From Komagataeibacter melomenusus (lineage in GTDB: Bacteria > Pseudomonadota > Alphaproteobacteria > Acetobacterales > Acetobacteraceae), in assembly GCF_013155395.1 (NCBI RefSeq), contig NZ_JABJWC010000012.1:1-64000 (forward strand): a DNA stretch of 64,000 bases, read 5' to 3'. Under the pieces are notes generated by a model that ran no database searches, was not told the DNA's origin, and worked only from the letters and a program-made list of their open reading frames with translations. Both the position numbers and the translations under genes were made by a program. This document shows, piece by piece, positions 17,436 to 26,940 of this stretch (positions are counted from its first letter, which is position 1; each line of letters begins with the position of its first letter).

Positions 17436-18619
17436 ATGCTCATTACTCCTGTATCGGGCACAACCGCCTTGATATCGTGGCCTGCGGCCCAGGCCCCCAT
17501 GTCCTCGCGCCGCAGGGCAGCGGCCATCATGTCGGGGAACAGGTCGGGCGTGCAGGCGAAGACGGGAATGCCCATGCCCGCAACCGCCCCGGCCATGGCC
17601 GGATGGTAGGCGGGATTGCCCGTATCGGTCAGGGCCAGCAGCACGATCACGTTGACCCCAAGCCCATGCAGCCAGGCCAGGCGGTCCAGCAGGTCCTGCG
17701 CATCGCCGCCTTCATACAGGTCGGTAATCAGCACGAGATGGGTCTTGGCGGGCTGCTCGATCCGCCCGGCGCAGTAGGCCACGGCCTGGTTGATGTCCGT
17801 GCCGCCGCCAAGCTGGAGGCCAAAGAGCATGTCCACCGGGTCGGCCAGATCTTCGGTCAGGTCGATCACGGCGGTATCGAAGCACACCAGCCGGGTTGCA
17901 ATGCCCGGCAGCGAGGCCATGACAGCGGCGAAAATGGAGGCATAGACCACCGATGTCGCCATGGAGCCGGACTGGTCCACGCACAGGATGACCTCATCAA
18001 GATCCACCCGGCGCCGATTGCTGCTCATGAAGCCGACCAGCCGCTCGGGCACGATAGTGCGGCATGCGGGCTGGTAATGGCGCAGGTTGGCCATGATCGT
18101 GCGTGGCCAGTCGATATTGGCAAAGCGCGGGCGCGCGGTGCGCCGCGTGCGGTCCACCGCGCCACGAATGGCATCGCCCGTGCGCTGTGCAAGCCGCTCC
18201 ATCAGAGCCGCCACAACGGTGGCAATCACCGCGCGGGCACTCTCGCGCGCCTTGTCCGGCATGGCGCCGCGCAGCGCCATGAGGTCGGCTACGAGATGGA
18301 CATCCGCCTCGACGGTGGCAAGGAATTCGGGCTCCAGCAACATCTGGCGCAAGCCCTTGCGCTCGAACGCATCGCGCTGGATGACCTGCACCACCGAGGC
18401 GGGGAAATAATCGCGGATATCGCCCAGCCATTTCGCAACACCGGGCGCAGAACGGCCCAGCCCGCCCCGGCCCTTTTCGCCATCCGTGCCATACAGCGCA
18501 TCAAGGGCGTGCGACAGGCGCTGGTCACGCGCAGGCAGCGGCGGCATGCCGGGCATGTCTTCCACGCCCAGCGCCAGACGCCACCGGCGGCTGCGTTCGG
18601 TGGTTTCGTCCGTGCCCAT
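17432..18619 (-). CDS. VWA domain protein (CoxE/YehP-like)
   Basis: A 395-residue protein with a helical N-terminal half and a von Willebrand A domain from about residue 208. The metal-ion-dependent adhesion site DQSGSMATS (from D215) is intact, and a GGTDIN motif near 277 and an ITDLYEG motif near 300 complete the fold. VWA proteins of this type partner MoxR AAA+ ATPases; the closest functional analogue is YehP of E. coli. The ATG at 18619 overlaps the stop of the DUF5682 gene (TGATG), and its own stop overlaps the start of the next gene. It probably acts as the scaffold or substrate adaptor of the cluster's ATPase. Confidence 0.85.
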   Translation of the reverse strand: MGTDETTERSRRWRLALGVEDMPGMPPLPARDQRLSHALDALYGTDGEKGRGGLGRSAPGVAKWLGDIRDYFPASVVQVIQRDAFERKGLRQMLLEPEFLATVEADVHLVADLMALRGAMPDKARESARAVIATVVAALMERLAQRTGDAIRGAVDRTRRTARPRFANIDWPRTIMANLRHYQPACRTIVPERLVGFMSSNRRRVDLDEVILCVDQSGSMATSVVYASIFAAVMASLPGIATRLVCFDTAVIDLTEDLADPVDMLFGLQLGGGTDINQAVAYCAGRIEQPAKTHLVLITDLYEGGDAQDLLDRLAWLHGLGVNVIVLLALTDTGNPAYHPAMAGAVAGMGIPVFACTPDLFPDMMAAALRREDMGAWAAGHDIKAVVPDTGVMSI

Positions 18620-20832
18620 CACACCCCTCCCGCATCAAGCAGCGCCAACACGCGGGCCTGATGCGCGGGCCACAGCGCAGCCGCATCGGGCACGGGCAGG
18701 TAATCGCGCGCGGCCTGCGCGCGGGCGAACAGCGCATCGAGCAGGCGCCGCCGCTCGGCGCGGTCAAATGCCGAGAACACCCGGCGGAACAGGGGCAGGC
18801 TGTTCATGAACACCTCCTCATCAAGGCTCACAAGCCATGCATCGACGGCCTGGCGCAGGGTGGCGTCATGGATCAGGCGCGGACCGGCCTCCTCAAAAAA
18901 ACCTTCGAAGAAACCGGCGGCCTGCGCAATCGGCGTGCCGGGCGAGAGCATGCGGGCCATGAGGTCGGTCGTGGCCTCGGCCCCCAGCGCATCGGCTTCA
19001 TACAGCAGGCGCGCCACCGTGCCGGTAATGAGGCGGGTTGTGGCTTCCTCCTCCATGACCGCATGCAGGGCCTGCCGCCATTGCGCCGTGATGTCCTGGC
19101 CCATCTGCGCAAGGGCTATGGCCTGGTCGGCGGCCAGCAGCGCGTGGCGCAATGCGGTTGCGGCCGCGGCATCCAGGTTGCGGGCATCATGCGGCAGCGA
19201 CAGGGCCGCGCGCACCACCATCTGCGGCATGAGGCCATCAAGATGCGCCACCGTGCCTGCACGTGCCTCGCCATACCGCACGATGGCGGCCATGGGCGGC
19301 AGCGCCCGCAGCAGGGCATGGCAGGTGGTGGTCAGGGCCGCCTTGTTCGCAAGCATGCCAGCGCCTGCGGCAACCGCCCGGTCCAGATCGGCCACGAGGG
19401 CGGCGCGCACCAGTTCCGCCAGAACATCCAGCGTGGGTTCGCGGCCCATGCGCTCCATGAGGCGGCCGGTCGCGGCCTCGGCAATGGTGGCGCCATGCAC
19501 GAGATTTTCAACCAGTTGCACCGCAAATTCCGGCTGCCAGCACAGGACCCAGTTCTCGCGGAAGGTGCCCCGGCTGCCGCCTGCGTCAACCAGCCTGCCC
19601 CAGCCCACATCGAGCACATTGAGCCGGTGCAGCAGGGTGGAGCGGGCCAGGCCGCCTGCGCTGCGCAGGTCAACCGACAGGGTACGCTCCAGCGCTTCGG
19701 CCTTCAGGCGGGTCGCCTTGATCTGGCGTTGCAGGTCTTCCAGCAGGGGCGCGCGGGGCACGTCGGGCGGGATGGCGCCCACATCGGACCCGATCAGCAG
19801 CGCCGGGGCGATACTGTCCCACCGCGTGCGGTAGCCTTCGCACAGGCAGGCAATCACGGCATCGGCCAGTTCCTCGAACCCCGGCGCGGGGCGGTTGCGC
19901 AGGGCTGCCAGCGTCAGCGCCAGGCGCTGTGCCTCGATCACGCTGGCAACTGATACGAAATGCCCCTGCGCACGCAGGGCCGTGACAATGCGGGCAAGCC
20001 ATATGACGGTGGCATTCGCATCCTTCTGCGTGGCCCACAGATGCGCGCACCACCCCGGTGCGGCAACGCCCGCACCATAGCCACTGGCACGGGCAAGGCG
20101 CGGGGCGGTCCAGGGCGCCCATGTGGTGCAGACCTTGACCCTGGGCCGCCCGCGCAGCAGCGCCCGATCTGCCGCCAGCGGCCTGCGCCCGGTGAGCGCG
20201 GGCACATGCCATGCCCCGCACACCACGGCGATGGGACCATCGAATTCCTTGGCCGCCTGCGCAATGGCAAGGCGCATATGGGCCTCGCGCGCGGCTTCCT
20301 GCGGGTCGGGGTCCGCCGCCTGGGCCCGCAGGGCGGCCATGGCATCGGCCACGGCGGCAAAAACGGGGCCGGGATGCGGATTTTCCTCGATCACGTCCGC
20401 CCACCATGATTCCCCATCACTGTAACCCGCCAGCGTTGCCAGCGTGCCGATGGGGTCGCGGGTGACGGGATCGGGCGGGTCAGGCGGTGCGCTGGCTTCA
20501 TCCGCTACCTGCGCCAGCACATCGGCTGCGGGCAGGTCGATGAAGCGCAGTTCCGCCCCGTGCCTTACCCCCCAGCAGGCGGCCTGATATTCGGGCGAGT
20601 ACTGGGCAAAAGGCGCAAAGCTGGCCCGCGTGGGGTCCGCCACCACATAGGACAGCAGGGCCACCGGCGGCACCATGGCCGGGTCACCAAGCAGGGGCAG
20701 CAGGCCAGACGCATCGGCCGGGCCTTCGATCAGCACGACCCGGGGTTGTAGCGCATCAAGCGCTTCAACCAGTCGCCGCGCCGAGCCCGGCCCGTGGTGC
20801 CGGATGCCGAAAATGGAAACCGCGCCAGCCAT
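18619..20832 (-). CDS. DUF5682 family protein (YehM-like)
   Basis: A 737-residue cytosolic protein. The N-terminal 250 residues contain GIRHHGPGSARRL (residues 8-20), VVLIEGPADAS (33-43) and AVVCGAWHVPAL (near 200), signatures shared with the TIKI/TraB/ChaN/erythromycin-esterase-like hydrolase fold. The rest is helical and poorly characterised. The E. coli counterpart is YehM, of similar length. It lies four bases after the MoxR gene and overlaps the VWA gene. The conserved His and Glu residues hint at a hydrolase, but no substrate is established. Confidence 0.8.
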   Translation of the reverse strand: MAGAVSIFGIRHHGPGSARRLVEALDALQPRVVLIEGPADASGLLPLLGDPAMVPPVALLSYVVADPTRASFAPFAQYSPEYQAACWGVRHGAELRFIDLPAADVLAQVADEASAPPDPPDPVTRDPIGTLATLAGYSDGESWWADVIEENPHPGPVFAAVADAMAALRAQAADPDPQEAAREAHMRLAIAQAAKEFDGPIAVVCGAWHVPALTGRRPLAADRALLRGRPRVKVCTTWAPWTAPRLARASGYGAGVAAPGWCAHLWATQKDANATVIWLARIVTALRAQGHFVSVASVIEAQRLALTLAALRNRPAPGFEELADAVIACLCEGYRTRWDSIAPALLIGSDVGAIPPDVPRAPLLEDLQRQIKATRLKAEALERTLSVDLRSAGGLARSTLLHRLNVLDVGWGRLVDAGGSRGTFRENWVLCWQPEFAVQLVENLVHGATIAEAATGRLMERMGREPTLDVLAELVRAALVADLDRAVAAGAGMLANKAALTTTCHALLRALPPMAAIVRYGEARAGTVAHLDGLMPQMVVRAALSLPHDARNLDAAAATALRHALLAADQAIALAQMGQDITAQWRQALHAVMEEEATTRLITGTVARLLYEADALGAEATTDLMARMLSPGTPIAQAAGFFEGFFEEAGPRLIHDATLRQAVDAWLVSLDEEVFMNSLPLFRRVFSAFDRAERRRLLDALFARAQAARDYLPVPDAAALWPAHQARVLALLDAGGV

Positions 20833-20836
20833 CGGG

Positions 20837-21916
20837 TCAGATCATCTCGGTCAGAGCGGCGTAATAGTCCTCGAAGCCGGGTTTTTTCTTGAGCACGGTT
20901 TCAAGATATTCGCCCAGCACCACGCGGTCCTGCACCGGGTCCTTCACCACCGCGCCGATGATGCTGGCCGCCAGCGTGGCGGGGGTCAGTTTTCCATCAT
21001 TGAAAAACGTCGCCTGGCTGATGCCGCCCACCAGCACTGCAATCCCCTCCGCCGTGGACAGCCCGCCCGAAGGGGTCTTGAGCGCCACCTTGCCATCTTC
21101 GGTGGCGCCGCCGCGCAGTTCGCGGAAGATGCTCACCACGCGCGCCACTTCCTCGGCCACGTTGGGGGGCGCTGGCAGGTCGAGGGTGGCCGTCATCTCG
21201 CCCACGCGCTTGACGATGATGGCGATTTCCTCATCCACGCGTTCGGGTAGCGGCAGCACCACCACGTTGAAGCGGCGCTTGAGCGCGGAGGAAAGGTCAT
21301 TCACCCCCTTGTCGCGGTTATTGGCGGTGGCAATGATGTTGAACCCGCGCCGCGCATGGATGGCGGTATTGAGTTCGGGGATGGGCAGCATCTTTTCCGA
21401 CAGGACGGTAATCAGCGTGTCCTGCACATCGCTGCCCATGCGGGTCAGTTCCTCAAGGCGGCAGATCTTGCCCGCCTCCATCGCGCGCATCAGCGGCGTG
21501 GGCACCAGGGCCTCGCGGCTCGGGCCATCAGCCAGCAGTTTCGCGTAGTTCCACCCGTAGCGGATCTGGTTTTCATCCGTGCCGGCGGTGCACTGGATGA
21601 CCAGCGTGGAATCCCCCGTAATGGCGGCGGCCAGATGTTCCGACACCCACGACTTGGCCGTGCCCGGCATGCCCAGCAGCAGCAGCGCGCGGTCGGTGGC
21701 AAGGGTTGCGACCGCCGTTTCGATCAGGGCGCGGCTGCCCACGTATTTGGGGGTGATGGGCGTGCCATCATCCGCCACGCCCCCCATGAGATAGGTCACG
21801 ACCTGCCGGGGCGAGAGCTTCCAGCCCGGGGGCCGGTGGCCGCCTTCGTGTGCTGCCAGCGCGCGCAGTTCGCCTGCATAGCTTTCCTCGGCGAGCAGCC
21901 GCAGTTTTTCGCTCAT
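20837..21916 (-). CDS. MoxR-type AAA+ ATPase (YehL-like)
   Basis: A 359-residue AAA+ ATPase. The Walker A motif GMPGTAKS is at residues 82-89 (K88) and the sensor-1 segment IIATANNRDKG is near 194-204. The Walker B position reads ICRLEEL (151-157), with glutamate where most family members have aspartate. MoxR ATPases act as hexameric remodelling machines with VWA partner proteins, and the partner gene lies two genes downstream. The start overlaps the DUF5691 gene stop by four bases. E. coli YehL is the nearest named analogue. Confidence 0.9.
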   Translation of the reverse strand: MSEKLRLLAEESYAGELRALAAHEGGHRPPGWKLSPRQVVTYLMGGVADDGTPITPKYVGSRALIETAVATLATDRALLLLGMPGTAKSWVSEHLAAAITGDSTLVIQCTAGTDENQIRYGWNYAKLLADGPSREALVPTPLMRAMEAGKICRLEELTRMGSDVQDTLITVLSEKMLPIPELNTAIHARRGFNIIATANNRDKGVNDLSSALKRRFNVVVLPLPERVDEEIAIIVKRVGEMTATLDLPAPPNVAEEVARVVSIFRELRGGATEDGKVALKTPSGGLSTAEGIAVLVGGISQATFFNDGKLTPATLAASIIGAVVKDPVQDRVVLGEYLETVLKKKPGFEDYYAALTEMI

Positions 21917-23337
21917 TCCTGTGCTCCAGTCTTCTCAAGGGCGATATTGAGCCTGAGCATGTCAAGCCGTGAGTCGGCAGCGAGGTAGCCTGCCTGTTCC
22001 AGTGCCGCCATGGCCTGCCGGGCGGCGCGAGGGGTGGCCAGCAGGCCAAGGGCAAGCAGTTCGGTTGCAAGATTGGGAGCCGACAGCCCATTCTCTGCCG
22101 TGCGGGCCGCCAGCACGGCGCGGAAGGCGGGGGTGTTCACCACGTCATCAAGTTCACCCCTGCCCGCCAGCAGGCCAAGTGCCGAGAAGAATGCCAGCCG
22201 CCCCTCAGCCGCAAGCGGGGCACGGGCCAACTGCGCGCGCGCGGCCACAGGCAGCCTTTCGGCCAGGGCATCATAATCGCGCCTGTATGGCGGCCCGTTG
22301 GCCAGTATGGCCTGCAGCAATCCGGGCAGCATCGCATCCGGGCCGCTTTTTGCCGCCATGTTGATGAAATCCATATCCAGCCGCTCATCCACGTTCCATG
22401 GCCACAGGCGTGACAGGTCAGTGGGCGCCAGATCCAGGGCCGCCGCAAAGTCCAGAACGGGCACCAGATACAGCAACCTCCAGCGGGTGTTTTTCTGCGC
22501 CTGCGTTTTGAGCGGCATGGCTTTTATAGCCTGCTGGCCGCCTGCCGCGCCCGCGGGTTCGATGGTGAAAAAACCTGTCAGTTCTTCAGCCATCGCCCTA
22601 TCGCAGGTTCCTGTTTCCTGCCGCGCCAGCAGCAGCGTGGCCAGTTCCTTTGGCTTGCGCGCCCGGTCCGTACTGGCGATATCGCGCAGCAGCGGCACAT
22701 CCTCCGGCCCGGCATCGGCTCCCAGAACGTCCAGCAGGCTCAGGCGCTCATCAGCCGTGAGGTGCCTGCGCCTGTTTTCAAACAGGGCACAGGCGCCAGC
22801 GGGGTCACTGTGGCGCAGCCGGGCAAACGCCGCAAGCCGGGTGGCCGGGCCGAAATCATGCCAGTTTTCCGCGCTCAGGGGCGCATCGGGCGTCGGGCGC
22901 AGGGTCTCCTGCCCGGCGGCGATGGCGGCGGCCCAGTCCTGCCACGGGGCATAAAGGGCTGGCACGTCATCGTGCGGGGCTGGCATCCAGTCCGCCGGGT
23001 TGAGGCTGTAGCCACGCCGGGCCAGCAGATGCACGAGGCCAAGGCCGCGCTCATCCTTCAATTGGCCAAGCACGCGCCGTATCATTGGCGTCAGGACCTC
23101 TGGCGCAGGAGGCAAGGCGACCTGCGGAATGGGGGGGAAAGCCCTGAGGCTGGCGGGCACTGCCGCCTCCACCATCGTATCGAGAAACTGGCCACTCAGG
23201 GCCAGCAGCCGCCGTTCCGCCACGGCCGGGTCCTGGCCCAGCACGGGCTGCCACGCCGTTGCCACGGGTGCGGCGGGTGCCCCCATGGCCCAGCGCGCCA
23301 GCACCGGGGCCATCATGTCATAGACAGGCTCAACCAT
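21913..23337 (-). CDS. DUF5691 family helical repeat protein
   Basis: A 474-residue protein of mostly alpha-helical, Ala- and Leu-rich sequence without catalytic motifs, signal peptide or membrane spans. It resembles DUF5691 proteins found beside SWIM, MoxR, DUF5682 and VWA genes in many bacteria. The helical repeat character suggests a scaffold or protein-binding role. It overlaps the SWIM gene by eight bases and the MoxR gene by four. The family name is assigned mainly from size, composition and gene order. Confidence 0.65.
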   Translation of the reverse strand: MVEPVYDMMAPVLARWAMGAPAAPVATAWQPVLGQDPAVAERRLLALSGQFLDTMVEAAVPASLRAFPPIPQVALPPAPEVLTPMIRRVLGQLKDERGLGLVHLLARRGYSLNPADWMPAPHDDVPALYAPWQDWAAAIAAGQETLRPTPDAPLSAENWHDFGPATRLAAFARLRHSDPAGACALFENRRRHLTADERLSLLDVLGADAGPEDVPLLRDIASTDRARKPKELATLLLARQETGTCDRAMAEELTGFFTIEPAGAAGGQQAIKAMPLKTQAQKNTRWRLLYLVPVLDFAAALDLAPTDLSRLWPWNVDERLDMDFINMAAKSGPDAMLPGLLQAILANGPPYRRDYDALAERLPVAARAQLARAPLAAEGRLAFFSALGLLAGRGELDDVVNTPAFRAVLAARTAENGLSAPNLATELLALGLLATPRAARQAMAALEQAGYLAADSRLDMLRLNIALEKTGAQE

Positions 23338-24718
23338 GATACAGGCGCCCCCACGCGCTCCGGGCCGCCAGCAATGTCAGCCGGCCATGCGCCCACAGGC
23401 CGGTGGCGCGCGTGAGGTCAGTGCCAAGCCATACGGGCGGCACATCGCCCGCCAGCGGCAGCGTCAGGCTGCCATCATCAGCGCGCCACCACAGGTGTTT
23501 CGCCTCATCGTGCATGATGCGCCCTGCTGGCAGCATGAGCGGCACCTCAAGGCTCCACGGCGCGGCCAGGAGGGCTGCGTTGATGGTAGCGCGCGGCGGC
23601 TCGCCCGCAGGCCAGTCAGGCGGTGGATCATCGGGCTGCAGGGCAGCGTGTTCGCACAATATGGCACGCAACAGGTAGGGTGCGGGGTAGAAGGCGACCG
23701 TGCCGGTAAAATACGCGCCCGGCATGAACAGGCCGCCGCGCTGCACGCCAGCGCCCTTGGGGAAAAAATCGACCAGCATGGCAAAGCGCGGCCCGCCATC
23801 GCCCAGATTGAGCAGCCATGTGGTCTGCACCACCAGCCTGTCGCGCTGCATGTGCTGCTGGCTGGCCAGCACTTCCCACACGGCATGAACGCTCCGGGTA
23901 TCGGGGTGGGCCAGCACGCTCTCACGTGTTTCCGCCGTGCAGACAAGGCGGCGCAGGTCAGGCCGCTGTGGCGCGGCACGGAAGGCGCAGGCAAGCTGTA
24001 CCAGCTTGCCCAGTTCCACCACGCTGGCCTGCAGCCGCGCGCCTGCTGGCAGGGCCAGGATGCGGGCGGGCAGTTCATCCACCCGGCTGGCCAGGGCGGT
24101 GGCCTTGCCATCAACCAGCCGGGCCGCGACCTGGCGGCAGCGCTCGGGCATGTTGTCCACAAAGCTGCCCAGCCCCAGCCGCAACTGGTCGCCAATCCAC
24201 TGCTCAAGCGTGCCCAGCGCGCAGCACACGGCCTGCGTGGTCTCTTCCGCGCGTTTTCTGGCCGCATCCTCGCGGCGGGCCTCGGCCTTGGGGTCGTCCG
24301 GCGTGTTGGGCCGTGCCTGCCGGGCGGCCTCAAGGTCGGGGGCCATGCCTGCGGGCCGGGCTACCGCAGGCGTGGTGGCCGCCTTTGGCCTGCGCCGGGC
24401 CAGCCATTCCCCCACCCATTCAGGCGGGGCGCCGGGCGCGAAGGGGGCCTTGTGCCCGGCGCACAGGCAGATCAGCCCGAGCACATGCTTGCACGGAAAT
24501 TTGCGTGAGGGGCAGGTGCATTTGCTGCCCATGTCACGCGCATCGACCATGACACGATAGGGCCGGGCACCGGAACCCGCGCATTCGCCCCATAGCAGGG
24601 TTTCATCAGGGCTGTGCCCCAGCCCGGACCACTTGGCGGGCTTGGCCAGGCCCAGCCCCGCGCGCAGGGAGGCCTGATCGACCGCAAGCTGTTCGACAAT
24701 GCCGGGGTCAATCTGCAT
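23330..24718 (-). CDS. SWIM zinc-finger protein (YehQ-like)
   Basis: A 462-residue protein and the first gene of the six-gene set. A SWIM zinc-binding motif, CxCx6CxH, is complete at residues 67-78 (C67, C69, C76, H78). A charged Arg/Ala-rich linker near 150-165 follows, then a long domain ending in strands and LTLLAARSAWGRLYHG. SWIM fingers bind DNA or proteins. The E. coli analogue is YehQ, also linked to MoxR and VWA genes. Upstream lie 218 AT-rich bases with no gene, probably the promoter of the operon. Confidence 0.85.
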   Translation of the reverse strand: MQIDPGIVEQLAVDQASLRAGLGLAKPAKWSGLGHSPDETLLWGECAGSGARPYRVMVDARDMGSKCTCPSRKFPCKHVLGLICLCAGHKAPFAPGAPPEWVGEWLARRRPKAATTPAVARPAGMAPDLEAARQARPNTPDDPKAEARREDAARKRAEETTQAVCCALGTLEQWIGDQLRLGLGSFVDNMPERCRQVAARLVDGKATALASRVDELPARILALPAGARLQASVVELGKLVQLACAFRAAPQRPDLRRLVCTAETRESVLAHPDTRSVHAVWEVLASQQHMQRDRLVVQTTWLLNLGDGGPRFAMLVDFFPKGAGVQRGGLFMPGAYFTGTVAFYPAPYLLRAILCEHAALQPDDPPPDWPAGEPPRATINAALLAAPWSLEVPLMLPAGRIMHDEAKHLWWRADDGSLTLPLAGDVPPVWLGTDLTRATGLWAHGRLTLLAARSAWGRLYHG

Positions 24719-24936
24719 GATGGTTACGGCTCTCCTCCCGATGGAGAAAGCATACCCATCAATGGTAAATATTCAATACGCCACCGATAGATCAGATAAA
24801 ATCCTGTGTTTTCCGGCCAATATCGCAGGTTAAGATACAACAGGAATGCATGAATTATTTCCTGCATTTCCCATATTTATGCGCCATGCCACAAACGGCC
24901 TGATATTTCCTGCTCCGCGCCTTATGGCCCCGCGCG

Positions 24937-25569
24937 TTATGACCCTGCGCGCCTGATGCGGGCACGGACCAGAAATATGACCCGCCAAAGCACCATGCCC
25001 GTCAACGCCGCCGCGTAGCTGACGCTGGTGGCGTTATAGGTCTTGAAGGCCAGCAGAAAATGCACCGCAACCAGCACCGCCACGCCATAGACCAGCTGGT
25101 GCAGCCTGCCCCAGCGCCGCCCGAGCTTGCGGATGGACCAGTCATTTGACGTGAGCGCGAGGGGCACAAGCAGCACAAAGGCCGCAAACCCCAGCATGAG
25201 GAAGGGCCTGTGCGTAATGTCGCGCCACAGCACGGCCAGATTGCCCTGCTGGTCAAGTGCGACGTAAACACTCACATGCATCAGCGCATACCAGAAGGCC
25301 AGCAGCCCCAGCATGCGCCGGTAGCGCAGCAGGCTGATGCCGCTCACCACCCGCAGCGGCGTGACCAGCAATGCAGCCAGCAGGAAACGCACCGCCCACA
25401 ACCCCAGCCACCGCTCGAACACATTGACCGGGTCCGGCCCCAGCCTGTCATGTGCGCCGTACCAGAAATAGAGCGCTGCGGGCAGCAGCCCCACCGCCAT
25501 CAGCACCATTGTCTCGCCACGCCACGGCAGCAGCGTGCGGGTGCGGCCCGCTTTGGTCAGGCGCGGCAT
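24937..25569 (-). CDS. msrQ: Haem-binding membrane subunit of the MsrPQ repair system
   Basis: A 210-residue protein with about six membrane spans of the YedZ/MsrQ family. It carries electrons from the respiratory chain to periplasmic MsrP. Haem-ligand histidines lie in spans (ALMHVSVYVAL and LHQLVYGVAVLVAVHFL). The gene starts two bases after msrP stops, so the two are cotranscribed. The system repairs oxidised methionine in periplasmic proteins, useful for an organism with strong periplasmic oxidation. Confidence 0.9.
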   Translation of the reverse strand: MPRLTKAGRTRTLLPWRGETMVLMAVGLLPAALYFWYGAHDRLGPDPVNVFERWLGLWAVRFLLAALLVTPLRVVSGISLLRYRRMLGLLAFWYALMHVSVYVALDQQGNLAVLWRDITHRPFLMLGFAAFVLLVPLALTSNDWSIRKLGRRWGRLHQLVYGVAVLVAVHFLLAFKTYNATSVSYAAALTGMVLWRVIFLVRARIRRAGS

Positions 25570-25571
25570 GC

Positions 25572-26516
25572 TCAGTAAAAGCGGCTCAGGTTCATGGTGC
25601 CGTACAGCCCGGCCACCTGCGCGCCATAGCCGTTGAACATGAGGGTTTTCTTACGCCCGCCGCCAAAGAAGCCGCCCGCGCCGATCACCCGCTCCGAAGC
25701 CTGGCTCCAGCGCGGGTGGTCCACATCGGGGTTGACGTTGGCGAAGAAGCCATACTCGGCGGGGTTCATCTGGTTCCATGTCGTAGGCGGCATCTTTTCC
25801 ACCAGCCGGATGCGGGTAATGGACTTGATGCCCTTGAAGCCATACTTCCACGGCACGACCAGCCTGACCGGCGCGCCATTCTGGTTGGGCAGGGTCTCGC
25901 CATACAGGCCCACGGCCAGCAGGGTGAGCGGGTGCATGGCTTCATCCAGCCGCAGCCCTTCCACATACGGCCAGGCCAGACTATCGAGCCCACCCGTCTG
26001 GCCCGGCATCTCGGCAGGGCGCACGACGGATTCAAACGCCACATAACGCGCGCTGCCCAGGGGTTCGGCCAAAGCAAGCAGGCTGGCCAGCGGAAAGCCA
26101 TCCCACGGGATGACCATCGACCATGCCTCGACACAGCGCATGCGGTACAGCCGCTCCTCAAGCGGCATGGCAGCAATCAGCGCATCAATGTCCCACACGC
26201 GCGGATGGGCCACCAGCCCCTCGACCGATAGGGTCCACGGTCGCGGCCTGAACTGACCGGAACGGGTGGAAGGGTCGGTCTTGTCCAGCCCGAATTCGTA
26301 GAAATTGTTGTAATGGGTCACGTCCTGCAGAGCGGTGGTTTTTTCCGCCGCCTGAAAGGGGCCGGGCCGGGTGTGCAGGGCCTCGGCGAAGGCACGCGGG
26401 CCTACGCCCGCCGCCACGCCCAGTGTTGCCCCCGCCAGCAGCCTGCGCCGCGACAGCCAGAGCCCGCGCGGCGTGATCTCGCTTGCGGAAGGACGCGGAT
26501 AGGACCATCGGGCCAT
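25572..26516 (-). CDS. msrP: Periplasmic methionine sulfoxide reductase, molybdopterin subunit
   Basis: A 314-residue enzyme exported by the Tat pathway: the twin-arginine motif SRRRLLAGA is at residues 22-30. The molybdenum-ligand cysteine lies in [11 protein letters not shown], typical of the YedY/MsrP family, followed by VIPWDGFPL. The ATG at 26516 has GAGGT at 5 bases; the open frame extends to 26588 but would place extra residues before the Tat signal. It forms an operon with msrQ. Confidence 0.93.
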   Translation of the reverse strand: MARWSYPRPSASEITPRGLWLSRRRLLAGATLGVAAGVGPRAFAEALHTRPGPFQAAEKTTALQDVTHYNNFYEFGLDKTDPSTRSGQFRPRPWTLSVEGLVAHPRVWDIDALIAAMPLEERLYRMRCVEAWSMVIPWDGFPLASLLALAEPLGSARYVAFESVVRPAEMPGQTGGLDSLAWPYVEGLRLDEAMHPLTLLAVGLYGETLPNQNGAPVRLVVPWKYGFKGIKSITRIRLVEKMPPTTWNQMNPAEYGFFANVNPDVDHPRWSQASERVIGAGGFFGGGRKKTLMFNGYGAQVAGLYGTMNLSRFY

Positions 26517-26623
26517 GAAGACCTCTCCCCTTGTGCCTGTGCAACACCTCAAACGCATTGCACCCTGCGCGGTATCCCGGCCATGCACAAGACGGGCCTC
26601 AAAACATGACCGGCCTGTCGCCG

Positions 26624-26854
26624 TCAGTCAGGTTCAGGGCACGGAAGGGGTTGTGGGGGAGCGAGCGCACGTTTTTGCAGGCAGGACGGGCACAGACAGG
26701 CTGACCCGGCCTGCGTGGGCACGGGGTGCACCGGCGATTGCTTTTTGCACCAGCAATCGCCGTGCGGATCGCACCCGAATGGTGCCTGACAGATGGCGCA
26801 GTAAGCCAGTTTCTCCTCCTTCCCGCCATGCGGGCTTTGTGTGCCGGACCACAA
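26624..26854 (-). CDS. Small cysteine-rich CWC protein
   Basis: A 76-residue protein with nine cysteines arranged as [10 protein letters not shown], then CWCKK and a downstream CLCPSCL, which matches the bacterial cysteine-rich CWC family, a probable zinc-binding fold of unknown function. No ATG is available; the frame begins with TTG at 26854, preceded by GGAG at 8 bases. It lies about 110 bases upstream of msrP on the same strand. The function is unknown. Confidence 0.7.
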   Translation of the reverse strand: MWSGTQSPHGGKEEKLAYCAICQAPFGCDPHGDCWCKKQSPVHPVPTQAGSACLCPSCLQKRALAPPQPLPCPEPD

Positions 26855-26940
26855 CAGGACGACTCCTGCCGGGAGGGTTCAGTCTTGCGGCTACAGGCAC
26901 ATGATGCATGGAAATTCCGGGCAATATAACCCGCCCTGCA

